From JAIBJN01 sp963802795 (GTDB lineage: Bacteria > Actinomycetota > Thermoleophilia > Gaiellales > Gaiellaceae), in contig CAWDJV010000004.1 of the NCBI GenBank assembly GCA_963802795.1, positions 248,001-312,000 of the forward strand: a DNA stretch of 64,000 nt. Reading direction: 5' to 3'. Within the stretch, counting starts at the first letter, position 1; every line of letters begins with the position of its first letter. The notes under the pieces were generated by a model. That model searched no databases. It was not told the origin of the DNA and was given only the letters and a program-made list of their open reading frames with translations. The translations under genes were made by a program, and so were the position numbers. This document shows positions 1-7,719 of this stretch, piece after piece.

Positions 1-1
1 C

Positions 2-1054
2 ATGGTCGAGCTCCTCCGCGAGCATGAGATTCTCGGCCTGCCCTTCGAGGAGCGGTTCGGGGGCACGGGCACCGGGACGCTCATGGTGCTCGTCGCCATC
101 GAGGAGATCTCCAAGGTCTGCGCGACGACGGGGCTCATCCTCGGCCTTCAAGAGCTCGGCGCGCTGGCGATCAAGAACGACGGCACCGACGAGCAGAAGG
201 AGCGCTGGCTGCCTCGGCTGGCGAGCGGCGAGTGGCTCCCCGCGTACGCGCTGACGGAGCCGGGCTCGGGCTCCGACGCCGCTGCGATGCGCTCCGAGGC
301 GCGGCGGGAAGGCGACGGGTACGTCCTCAACGGCTCGAAGCGCTTCATCACGAACGCGGGAGTCGCCGGGCTCTACGTCGTCTTCGCCAAGACGGACTCG
401 GCGGCGGCGGGCCACGAAGGCATCTCGGCGTTCGTGGTCGAGGCCGACGCACCCGGCTTCGAGGTCGGGCGGATCGAGCCGAAGATGGGCATCAAGGGCT
501 CCACGACCGGCGAGATCTTCTTCAACGACTGCCGCGTCCCCGCGGAGAACCGGATCGGGGAGGAGGGCGAAGGGTTCAAGGTGGCGATGCGCGTCCTCGA
601 CCGCTCACGGCCCGGGATCGCCGCGCAGGCGCTCGGCATCGCGCAGGGCGCCACCGACTACGCGCTCGAGTACGCGAAGACGCGCGAGACGATGGGGAAG
701 CCGATCGCCGAGCACCAGCTGATCGCCGCGAAGCTCGCCGAGATGGAGACGAAGTGCGAGGCGGCGCGTGGGCTCCTCTACAAGGTCGGGATGGCGATCG
801 ACGAGGGTGTCGAGCCGCTGACGAAGCTCTCCGCGATGGCGAAGCTCTTCTGCGGGGACACGGCCATGGAGGTCACCACCGAGGCCGTGCAGATCCTCGG
901 CGGCTACGGGTACATGAAGGAGTATCCGGTCGAGCGCATGATGCGCGACGCGAAGATCACCCAGATCTACGAGGGGACGCAGGAGATCCAGCGAATCGTC
1001 ATCGCGCGCGAGATGGTGCGCGAGGCGCGCTCCTCGCTTCTCGCCGCGGTGTAG
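2..1054 (+). CDS. acyl-CoA dehydrogenase, 5' end cut by window edge
   Basis: FAD-dependent alpha,beta-dehydrogenation of an acyl-CoA thioester. The visible 350 residues begin just before the EERFGGTGTG segment, so about 30-35 N-terminal residues of the usual ~380 are missing; the reading frame is open to the left edge and the in-frame ATG at position 2 is probably internal. Family hallmarks are LTEPGSGSDA (FAD/acyl binding), FITNAG, and the C-terminal ILGGYGYMKEYP...IYEGTQEIQR, where the Glu in YEGT is the position of the catalytic base. The substrate (short- or branched-chain) cannot be fixed. It runs convergently into the HhH-GPD gene with a 9 nt gap. Confidence 0.93.
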   Translation: MVELLREHEILGLPFEERFGGTGTGTLMVLVAIEEISKVCATTGLILGLQELGALAIKNDGTDEQKERWLPRLASGEWLPAYALTEPGSGSDAAAMRSEARREGDGYVLNGSKRFITNAGVAGLYVVFAKTDSAAAGHEGISAFVVEADAPGFEVGRIEPKMGIKGSTTGEIFFNDCRVPAENRIGEEGEGFKVAMRVLDRSRPGIAAQALGIAQGATDYALEYAKTRETMGKPIAEHQLIAAKLAEMETKCEAARGLLYKVGMAIDEGVEPLTKLSAMAKLFCGDTAMEVTTEAVQILGGYGYMKEYPVERMMRDAKITQIYEGTQEIQRIVIAREMVREARSSLLAAV

Positions 1055-1063
1055 GCCGCGCGA

Positions 1064-1639
1064 CTAGCCAGACCCGGCTGCGCGGAGCGACGCCTTGTAG
1101 GCCCGCTTCTTCTCCTGGTAGGCCTCGAGCGCCTCGTAGGAGTCGACGTCGCCGAGCGTCGGGTGCGTCGGCGCGACATCCTCCCAGCCGGGCGGCTGGA
1201 CGCCGAAGCGCTTCTCGAGGATGGCGATCAGCGAGCGCGCCTTCATCGGCCCGATCCCCGGCAGGTCGAGGAGGCGGCTCTCGAGGTTCCTGCCCGTCTT
1301 GGCTTCGAGCCAGACCCGCTCGGCCCGGCCGCCGTAGTCCTCCGCGATCACGGCGCAGAGCTCCTGCACCCGTCTCGCCATGTTCCCAGGAAAGCGGTGG
1401 AGCGCCGGCCTCGCGCGGAAGACCTGCTCGAGCTCTGCCGGGTCGGCAGCGGCGATCTCGGCGGCCTCGAGCGTGCCGAGGCGCCGCCGCAGCTCGAGCG
1501 GGCCGGAGAAGGCTTTCTGGACACTCACCTGCTGGTCGAGGACGAAGCCGATCAGCAGAGCGAGCGGCTCTTCGGCAAGGAGCCGGTCAGCCTCGTCGTC
1601 GCCGGTGAAGTAAAGGTGCGTCGGGCGGGTGATCGCCAC
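1064..1639 (-). CDS. HhH-GPD family base-excision repair protein
   Basis: Small helix-hairpin-helix DNA glycosylase-like protein, 191 aa. The frame is open far upstream, but GTG at 1639 is chosen: it gives the compact start VAITRPTHLYFTGDDEADRL, has a GGAG 3-7 nt upstream, and yields the ~190-residue size of the short actinobacterial HhH-GPD family. The hairpin motif LPGIGPMKARSL near the C-terminal third would contact the DNA backbone. The catalytic residue is not obvious, so glycosylase chemistry is a family inference. It is divergent from the PadR gene. Confidence 0.8.
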   Translation of the reverse strand: MAITRPTHLYFTGDDEADRLLAEEPLALLIGFVLDQQVSVQKAFSGPLELRRRLGTLEAAEIAAADPAELEQVFRARPALHRFPGNMARRVQELCAVIAEDYGGRAERVWLEAKTGRNLESRLLDLPGIGPMKARSLIAILEKRFGVQPPGWEDVAPTHPTLGDVDSYEALEAYQEKKRAYKASLRAAGSG

Positions 1640-1703
1640 GACTCCGATCTTACTCGGATGACTCGGAACCGCCCCACGGCTGCGACCACGTATGCGGCGT
1701 CGG

Positions 1704-1732
1704 TTGATACCCAGGCTCTCTATGTATAGACT
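1704..1732 (+). promoter_or_regulatory. promoter of the padR operon
   Basis: TTGATA at 1704-1709 and TAGACT at 1727-1732 are separated by exactly 17 nt. Transcription would start about 5 nt before the padR ATG. The AT-rich block 1718-1734 also carries two ctctct(a/g) repeats flanking tatgtata, a plausible PadR autoregulatory operator, but no perfect dyad is present. Confidence 0.5.
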
Positions 1733-1744
1733 CTCTGAGCATCC

Positions 1745-2062
1745 ATGAGCGAGCTGCACGGCCACCTCGACCTTCTCGCGCTCGCCGTTCTCGCGGACGG
1801 TCCGGCTCACGGCTACGCGGTGATCGACGAGTTGCGACGGCGGAGCTCGGGCGCCTTCGACCTGCCCGAGGGCACGGTGTACCCGGCGCTCCACCGACTC
1901 GAATTGGCGGGATTCCTGACGAGCCGCTGGGTAGCGTCGAACGGACGGCGCAGGCGCGTCTACAGGCTCACGCGGCGAGGGCACGGCAGGCTCGAACGCG
2001 GGCGGAGGGAGTGGAGCTCGTTCTCAGGCGCCGTCGCAGCGGTCGTGGGAGACGCCGGGTGA
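1745..2062 (+). CDS. PadR family transcriptional regulator
   Basis: Short PadR-type winged-helix repressor, 105 aa. The diagnostic segments are LLALAVLADGPAHGYAVIDEL (helix 1-2), LPEGTVYPALHRLE (recognition helix) and the wing SNGRRRRVYRLTRRG. The single-domain length is typical of PadR subfamily 2, which lacks the long C-terminal dimerisation helices. It overlaps the next gene by GTGA at 2059-2062, so the two are translationally coupled. PadR repressors of this type commonly pair with a HAAS-domain membrane protein, as here; the inducing signal is unknown. Confidence 0.9.
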   Translation: MSELHGHLDLLALAVLADGPAHGYAVIDELRRRSSGAFDLPEGTVYPALHRLELAGFLTSRWVASNGRRRRVYRLTRRGHGRLERGRREWSSFSGAVAAVVGDAG

Positions 2063-2970
2063 GCGGTCGTCGGACGATCGGCGACTATCTCGCGGCACTG
2101 GACCGGGAGCTTCGCGTCGGCCCCATTCGGCGCCGCCGCATCCTCGTCGAGGTCGAGGATCACCTGAGAGCGGTCGCCGAGGAGGAGCAGGCCGCCGGAA
2201 CGCTCCGAGTCGGGGCGGAGGAGGCTGCCCTCGAGCGCTTCGGAGCCGTCGAGGGCATCGCGACCGGCTTCAATCGGCAGTGGCGTGTGCGCACGTGGCT
2301 TGCCGCCACGGCGGTCCTCGCGGGCGCCGGCGTCCTTTTCTTCAGCGTTCAGAGCCTCATGGAAGGCATGGTGCCCGCGGCGCCTTGGCCGGAAGACGCG
2401 CCTCCCGCGGCCGTCGCCTGGCAGTCCGATCTGGCGCAGGGATGCTTGTTTGCCGCCCTGCTGCTCGCCTTCGCGGTACCGGCGGTCCGCAGCTGGTCGG
2501 TTGCCGTTGCCGGCGCCGCTCTGGCCGCCCTCGCGCTCGCGTCCGCGTTCGTCTCCCACTACGAGCTCGAGCGGGCCGCGCTCGTGGCCGGCTCGCCGTC
2601 CGAGTGGGAGCTCGCCGGGGTCTTTGCGCTCCGTGCGATCGCCCTCCTGCCGGCGACGCTGCTCCTCGCGGGCCGGTTGCGGGTGCCGGCCGTCCTGCTG
2701 ACTCGGGAGCCGCCAAACCGGGTAGCCCGACGTTCGGCGGGTAGGCTGGGTGCATGGAGGCGCTCGCTCCGTTCAGCTCCGAGGTTGGCGGCTGGTTCGA
2801 GCGAACATTCGACGCGCCCACGCCGGCCCAGGAGCAGGGATGGCCGGCGATCGCCTCCGGGAAGCACGTGCTCATCCAGGCGCCGACCGGCTCCGGGAAG
2901 ACTCTGGCAGCGTTCCTCTGGGCGCTCGACCGGGCGCAAGCCGGGGAGGGCACCCAGGTCCTCTACGTAA
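2059..2970 (+). CDS. HAAS (DUF1700-like) membrane protein, 3' end doubtful
   Basis: The start is GTG at 2059 overlapping the padR stop. The N-terminal ~75 residues (GDYLAALDRELRVGPIRRRR...EEAALERFGAVEGIA) match the helical HAAS signalling domain found next to PadR regulators. About four hydrophobic segments follow, to around position 2700. The frame then runs 217 nt into the helicase gene, where its translation turns into Arg/Ser-rich low-complexity sequence, so the real C-terminus probably lies near 2700-2745. Stops exist just out of frame at 2699 and 2742, and a one-base indel would restore either. Confidence 0.7.
   Translation: MSGRRTIGDYLAALDRELRVGPIRRRRILVEVEDHLRAVAEEEQAAGTLRVGAEEAALERFGAVEGIATGFNRQWRVRTWLAATAVLAGAGVLFFSVQSLMEGMVPAAPWPEDAPPAAVAWQSDLAQGCLFAALLLAFAVPAVRSWSVAVAGAALAALALASAFVSHYELERAALVAGSPSEWELAGVFALRAIALLPATLLLAGRLRVPAVLLTREPPNRVARRSAGRLGAWRRSLRSAPRLAAGSSEHSTRPRRPRSRDGRRSPPGSTCSSRRRPAPGRLWQRSSGRSTGRKPGRAPRSST
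2742..2747 (+). promoter_or_regulatory. -10 element for leaderless lhr
   Basis: TAGGCT lies 6 nt before the lhr ATG at 2754, so transcription would begin at or next to the start codon. No convincing -35 hexamer is visible. Confidence 0.5.
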
Positions 2971-5717
2971 GCCCCCTGAAGGCGCTCAACTACGACGTCG
3001 AGCGGAACCTGCGCGGGCCGCTCGCGGGCATCGGGTCGCGGCTCTCGGTCGCCGTCCGCACCGGCGACACGCCGCCGAAAGAGCGCGCCGCGATGCTCAA
3101 GAGCCCGCCCGACATCCTGATCACGACCCCCGAGTCGCTTTTCCTCATGCTGACCTCGCGCGCGCGGGAGACGCTCCGCACGGTGCGCGCGGTGATCGTG
3201 GACGAGGTGCACGCGGTCGCCGGATCGAAGCGCGGCACGCACCTCGTGCTCAGCCTCGAGCGGCTCGAGCGGCTCACGGGCGAGCCCTTCCAGCGCATCG
3301 GCCTCTCGGCGACCCAGCGCCCGCTGGACGAGATCGGCCGCTTCGTCTCCGGCGGCCGTCCGATCGAGCTGGTGGACGCCGGCAGCCGGAAGGAGCTCGA
3401 CCTCCGGGTCGTCGTCCCGCTCGAGGACATGCGCGAGCCCGGCCAGGGCGGCTCCATCTGGCCCTCCGTCTACCCGGCGCTCCTCGAGCTGGTCGAGCAG
3501 CACCGGACGACGATCGCCTTCGTGAACAACCGCCGCCTCGCGGAGCGCCTCGCCTTACGGCTCAACGAGCTCGCCGAGCGGGAGGTCGCACGGGCCCACC
3601 ACGGCTCCCTGGCCCGCGAGCAGCGGATCGAGGTCGAGGAGCTCCTCAAGAAGGGCGAGATCCCTTGCCTCGTCGCGACCTCCTCGCTCGAGCTCGGCAT
3701 CGACATGGGCGCCGTCGACCTCGTCGTCCAGGTCGAGTCCCCGAAGTCGGTGGCGCGCGGCCTCCAGCGGGTCGGCCGGGCCGGGCACCGTCTGAACGAG
3801 CCCTCGAAGGGCCGCATCTTTCCGAAGTTCCGGGCCGACCTGCTCGAGAGCGCGGTCGTCGCGCGGCGCATGAAGGAAGGCCTCATCGAGGAGACTCGCG
3901 TGCCGCGCATCCCGCTCGACGTGCTCGCGCAGCAGATCGTGGCGATCGCCGCCCAGGAGGAGATCGCGGTCGCCGACCTCCACGAGCTCGTCCGGCGGGC
4001 CTGGCCGTTCCGCGACCTGTCGCGCCAGCAGCTCGAGAACGTCCTCGACATGCTGGCGGGGCGCTACCCGTCGGAGGAGTTCGCCGAGTTGCGGCCGCGC
4101 ATCACCTGGGATCGGGCCGCAGGGCTCCTGCGAGGACGCGAGGGCGCCCGGCGGCTGGCGGTCACGAACGCGGGCACGATCCCCGACAGGGGCCTCTTCG
4201 GCGTCCACCTCGTCGACGGCGGCGGACGCGTCGGCGAGCTCGACGAGGAGATGGTCTACGAGGCGCGCGCGGGGCAGACGTTCCTGCTCGGCGCGTCGAC
4301 CTGGCGCATCGAGGAGATCACGCGCGATCGGGTGCTCGTCTCGCCCGCACCGGGCGTCCCCGGCCTCGTGCCGTTCTGGAAGGGCGAGGGTGTGGGCCGC
4401 CCGTTCGAGCTGGGTGAGGCGATCGGTCGCACCGGACGCGAGCTCGTCGCGCTCGACGACGCGGAAGCGCTCGAGCGCCTCACGGCGGAGCACGAGCTCG
4501 ACGAGCGCGCCGCCCAGAATCTCCTCACGTTCCTGCGCGACCAGGAGCAGGCGACCGGCGCCCTGCCGTCGGACTTGACTCTGGTCGTGGAGCGCTTTCG
4601 GGACGAGATCGGCGACTGGCGCCTCTGCATCCTCACGCCCTTCGGCGCCCGCGTGCACGCTCCCTGGGCGCTCGCGCTGGCGGCGCGCCTGCGCGAGTCG
4701 CAGGGGGTCGAGGTGAACTTCATCTGGTCGGACGACGGGATCGCGCTCCACCTGCCCGACGCCGACTCCCCGCCCCCGCTCGACGACCTGCTCGTCGGCG
4801 CGGACGAGCTGGAGGACCTGGTCGTCGCGGAGCTCGGCGGCACGGCGCTCTTCGGCGCGCGCTTCCGCGAGAACGCCGCTCGGGCGCTCCTCATCCCGCG
4901 CCGGCGGCCCGGACAGCGAACTCCCCTCTGGCAGCAGCGCCTGAAGGCCCAGGGCCTCCTCCAGGTCGCACGCCGCTATCCGGACTTCCCGGTCGTCCTC
5001 GAGACCTACCGGGAGTGCCTCCAGGACGTCTTCGACCTACCCGCGCTGCGCGGTCTGCTCGCCGCGCTCGCCCAGAGGCGGATCGACCTCGTCGAGGTGG
5101 AGACCGGGACCGCCTCGCCGTTCGCGTCTTCGCTTCTCTTCGACTACGTCGCCACCTACATGTACGAGGACGACACGCCTCTCGCCGAGCGCCGCGCGCA
5201 GGCCCTCGCGCTCGACCGGGACCTGCTCAAGGAGCTGCTCGGCCAGGAGGAGCTGCGCGACCTCATCGACCCCCAGGCGCTCGAGGAGGTGGAGGCCGAG
5301 CTGCGCGGCTCGCCGCGGACGGCAGACGCCCTGCACGATGCGCTGCTCCGCCGCGGCGACCTCGCTCCCGGCGAGTTCGACGAGGTGCTCGCCGCCGAGC
5401 TCGAGGAGGAGCGGCGTGCGGTCCGCGTGCGGGTCGCCGGCGCCGAGCGGCTGATCGCGGCGGAGGATGCCGGACGCTACCGCGACGCGGTCGGTGCGAT
5501 GCCGCCGTCCGGCCTGCCCGGACGCGTACCTCGATGCGGGCGACGATCCGCTCCGCTGGATCCTGCGCCGCTTCGCGCGCGGGCGGGGCCCGTTCACGAC
5601 CGACGAGGCGGCACGCCGCTTCGGCTTCGAGCCGGAGAGAGCGGAGGAGGCCCTTGCCGGGCTCGACCTCGTCCGCGGCGAGCTGCGGCCGGGAGGAAGC
5701 GAGCGCGAATGGTGTGA
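2754..5717 (+). CDS. lhr: Lhr-family superfamily-2 helicase, N-terminal part (frameshifted)
   Basis: ATP-dependent DNA/RNA helicase of the large Lhr type, involved in DNA repair. Visible motifs in order: Q-like motif PTPAQEQGWP, Walker A APTGSGKT (about residues 44-51), DEVH box in VDEVHAVAG, motif III GLSATQR, motif IV/V ATSSLELGIDMG and motif VI QRVGRAGH; the Lhr winged-helix/beta-barrel core follows. The frame is coherent to about 5515 (AVGAMPPSGLP) and then becomes nonsense. The family sequence continues in the +1 frame, so a single extra base in the CCC/GG run at 5517-5521 splits the gene. Together with the next entry it would encode about 1,400 residues, near the actinobacterial Lhr norm. 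The ATG at 2754 is supported by a -10 six bases upstream. Confidence 0.92.
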   Translation: MEALAPFSSEVGGWFERTFDAPTPAQEQGWPAIASGKHVLIQAPTGSGKTLAAFLWALDRAQAGEGTQVLYVSPLKALNYDVERNLRGPLAGIGSRLSVAVRTGDTPPKERAAMLKSPPDILITTPESLFLMLTSRARETLRTVRAVIVDEVHAVAGSKRGTHLVLSLERLERLTGEPFQRIGLSATQRPLDEIGRFVSGGRPIELVDAGSRKELDLRVVVPLEDMREPGQGGSIWPSVYPALLELVEQHRTTIAFVNNRRLAERLALRLNELAEREVARAHHGSLAREQRIEVEELLKKGEIPCLVATSSLELGIDMGAVDLVVQVESPKSVARGLQRVGRAGHRLNEPSKGRIFPKFRADLLESAVVARRMKEGLIEETRVPRIPLDVLAQQIVAIAAQEEIAVADLHELVRRAWPFRDLSRQQLENVLDMLAGRYPSEEFAELRPRITWDRAAGLLRGREGARRLAVTNAGTIPDRGLFGVHLVDGGGRVGELDEEMVYEARAGQTFLLGASTWRIEEITRDRVLVSPAPGVPGLVPFWKGEGVGRPFELGEAIGRTGRELVALDDAEALERLTAEHELDERAAQNLLTFLRDQEQATGALPSDLTLVVERFRDEIGDWRLCILTPFGARVHAPWALALAARLRESQGVEVNFIWSDDGIALHLPDADSPPPLDDLLVGADELEDLVVAELGGTALFGARFRENAARALLIPRRRPGQRTPLWQQRLKAQGLLQVARRYPDFPVVLETYRECLQDVFDLPALRGLLAALAQRRIDLVEVETGTASPFASSLLFDYVATYMYEDDTPLAERRAQALALDRDLLKELLGQEELRDLIDPQALEEVEAELRGSPRTADALHDALLRRGDLAPGEFDEVLAAELEEERRAVRVRVAGAERLIAAEDAGRYRDAVGAMPPSGLPGRVPRCGRRSAPLDPAPLRARAGPVHDRRGGTPLRLRAGESGGGPCRARPRPRRAAAGRKRARMV

Positions 5718-6948
5718 CCCGGATGTCCTCCGGCGCCTGCGCCGGGCCAGCCTCGCGCGACTGCGCAAGGAGGTCGAGCCGGTCGAGGCGGGCGCGCTCG
5801 GGCGCTTCCTGCCCGGGTGGCAGGGAGTCGGGCGCCGCGCCGGCCTGCGCGAGGCGCTCGTGCCGCTCCAGGGGCTGTCGCTTCCCGTGCCGCTCTGGGA
5901 GAGCGACGTGCTCCCGCGCCGCGTGCCCGGCTACGAGCCGGCCCGGCTCGACCAGCTCACCGCCTCCGGCGAGGTGGTCTGGGTTGGGGCGGGCCTCGAG
6001 CGCGTGGCTCTCTACTTTCGCGAGGACGCGCCGGCGCTGGGCCGGCCCGCAGCCCTCCCCGCACCCGAAGGCGAGCAGCACGAGGCCGTCCGCGCCGCGC
6101 TCGCCTCCAGCGCCCTTTTCTGGTTCGACCTCCTGCACGTCACCGGCCTCGACGGCGAGACCGCGCTGCCCGCGCTGTGGGACCTCGTCTGGGCGGGCGA
6201 GGTGACGAACGACGCCTGGCAGCCGCTCCGGGCGAGTCGGCGCTTCCAGGCTCCGCGCCCGGAGCGGCGCCCGCGCCGGTTCTCCCGGGCCCGCTCGGAC
6301 GCGATCACCGCGACCCAGGGCCGCTGGTCGTCGACCGCCGGGCTCTTCCCGGGCGAGCCGGATCCACGTGCGCTCGCGGAGCTCTTGCTCGAGCGCCAGG
6401 GGATCGTGACGCGCGACGGCGTTCGCGCCGAGGGGATCCCGGGTGGCTACGCGCCCGTCTACCACGAGCTTCGCCGCCTCGAGACGCTCGGCGTCTGCCG
6501 CCGCGGCTACTTCGTCGAAGGGCTGGGCGGTGCTCAGTTCGCGCTGCCGGGCGCGGTCGAGCGGCTCCGTGAGCGTCCAGAGGAGGAGACCGCTCTCGTC
6601 CTCGCGGCCGCCGACCCGGCTCAGCCGTTCGGTGCTGCGCTTCCGTGGCCGAAGCGCTCGGGGGCCCGGGCCGCCCGCGTCGGCGGCGCCCAGGTCGTGC
6701 TCCTCGGGGGGGAGGCGGCGCTCTTCGTAGAGCGCGGCGGCCGCTCGCTCGTCCCGCTCCGAGATCCGGAAGAGACCTGGCTCCGCGCGGCACTCGCCGC
6801 TCTCGTCGAGCACGTTCGCAGAAGCGGGCTGAAGCGGCTCGCCGTCGAGCGCTTCGACGGCAGCCCGGTCGGCGAGACGGAGATCATGCCGCTCCTGCTC
6901 GAGGCCGGCTTCCTCGCAGGGCCGCGGCGCGCCGTTCTGCGCGCGTGA
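5467..6948 (+). CDS. lhr: Lhr-family helicase, C-terminal part (frameshift partner)
   Basis: Continuation of the preceding helicase in another frame; meaningful protein starts at DAYLDAGDDPLRWILRRFARG (about 5520), so the ATG at 5467 is not a genuine start. It carries the long Lhr C-terminal extension: winged-helix-like TDEAARRFGFE, a region with SSTAGLFPGE, and YHELRRLETLGVCRRGYF...GAQFALPGAVERLR, typical of the Lhr-CTD. This extension is thought to mediate assembly in mycobacterial Lhr. It ends 3 nt before nei, which suggests a repair operon. The intact gene would be 2754-6948. Confidence 0.88.
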   Translation: MPDATATRSVRCRRPACPDAYLDAGDDPLRWILRRFARGRGPFTTDEAARRFGFEPERAEEALAGLDLVRGELRPGGSEREWCDPDVLRRLRRASLARLRKEVEPVEAGALGRFLPGWQGVGRRAGLREALVPLQGLSLPVPLWESDVLPRRVPGYEPARLDQLTASGEVVWVGAGLERVALYFREDAPALGRPAALPAPEGEQHEAVRAALASSALFWFDLLHVTGLDGETALPALWDLVWAGEVTNDAWQPLRASRRFQAPRPERRPRRFSRARSDAITATQGRWSSTAGLFPGEPDPRALAELLLERQGIVTRDGVRAEGIPGGYAPVYHELRRLETLGVCRRGYFVEGLGGAQFALPGAVERLRERPEEETALVLAAADPAQPFGAALPWPKRSGARAARVGGAQVVLLGGEAALFVERGGRSLVPLRDPEETWLRAALAALVEHVRRSGLKRLAVERFDGSPVGETEIMPLLLEAGFLAGPRRAVLRA

Positions 6949-6951
6949 CGG

Positions 6952-7710
6952 GTGCCTGAAGGGGACGCTCTCCACCGAGCCGCCGAGCGTCTTCGCGTCC
7001 TCGAGGGCGAGGTCGTCGCCGTGGAGACGCCGCATCCCCGCGCGGCGGCGCTCCAGCTCGTCCCGCGACTCGATCGGCGGCGGCTGGAGCGCGTCCAGGC
7101 CGTCGGGAAGAACCTGCTGCTCGACTTCGAGGGAGGGCTCGTCCTCCGCAGCCACCTACGCATGCGTGGACGGTGGCGGGTGCTGGACGCGGGGACGCGG
7201 CCGTTCGGCACACCGTGGCTCGTCCTTCGCGGCCGGACGCACCAGGCGGTCCTCTGGAACGGCCCGGTGCTCGAGCTGACCCGCGGGCGCTCGCCCGCGG
7301 TCGCCCGCCTCGGCCCCGACGTCATGGCGTCGCCTCCCGACTTCGACGCCATGGTCGCCGGTCTCCGAGCTGCCGACCAGGCTCGACCGGTGGGCGACGC
7401 GCTCCTCGACCAGCGTCTCGTGGCGGGCATCGGGAACATGTGGAAGGCGGAGGCGCTCTTCGCCGTGCGGGTCTCGCCGTGGCGCACGCTCGGCGAGCTC
7501 ACCGACGACGACGTGCGCGGTCTCCTCTCCGAGGCCGCCCGCCTCATGCGCGCGCGACGAGGGCGCCGCCAGGTCTACCGGCGCGCCGGCCTGCCCTGCC
7601 GGCGCTGCGGGACGGCGGTCCGTTCCGCTCCGCAGGGCGATGCCGTCAGGACGGCCTACTGGTGCCCCGGGTGCCAGCGTGAAGCAGGAACGAGCCCGGC
7701 GGGGGCGTAA
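6952..7710 (+). CDS. nei: Fpg/Nei family DNA glycosylase (endonuclease VIII type)
   Basis: Removes oxidised bases and nicks the resulting abasic site. The mature N-terminus would be PEGD: Pro2 is the Schiff-base nucleophile and Glu3 the general acid; PEGD rather than PELP points to the Nei branch. Other hallmarks are the Lys in VGKNLLL, the H2TH segment DQRLVAGIGNMWKAEALF, and a C-terminal zinc finger with CRRCG and CPGC pairs. The 252 aa length is normal. The GTG start at 6952 is fixed by the need for Pro2. It lies 3 nt after the Lhr C-terminal part. Confidence 0.93.
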   Translation: MPEGDALHRAAERLRVLEGEVVAVETPHPRAAALQLVPRLDRRRLERVQAVGKNLLLDFEGGLVLRSHLRMRGRWRVLDAGTRPFGTPWLVLRGRTHQAVLWNGPVLELTRGRSPAVARLGPDVMASPPDFDAMVAGLRAADQARPVGDALLDQRLVAGIGNMWKAEALFAVRVSPWRTLGELTDDDVRGLLSEAARLMRARRGRRQVYRRAGLPCRRCGTAVRSAPQGDAVRTAYWCPGCQREAGTSPAGA

Positions 7711-7719
7711 CCGTTCCGG

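Noticed and set aside
2750..4417. Long Arg/Pro/Gly-rich open frames on both strands over lhr and other genes (for example 2750-4417 plus, 5263-7155 minus, 9371-10600 plus)
   Set aside because: Composition is that of GC-rich shadow frames; the conserved proteins are in the other frame at each place.
5514..5522. Programmed ribosomal frameshifting in lhr, meaB, trpE and the HD-GYP gene
   Set aside because: Sites are mixed +1 and -1 in ordinary short G/C runs with no shared slippery motif; sequencing error explains all of them more simply.
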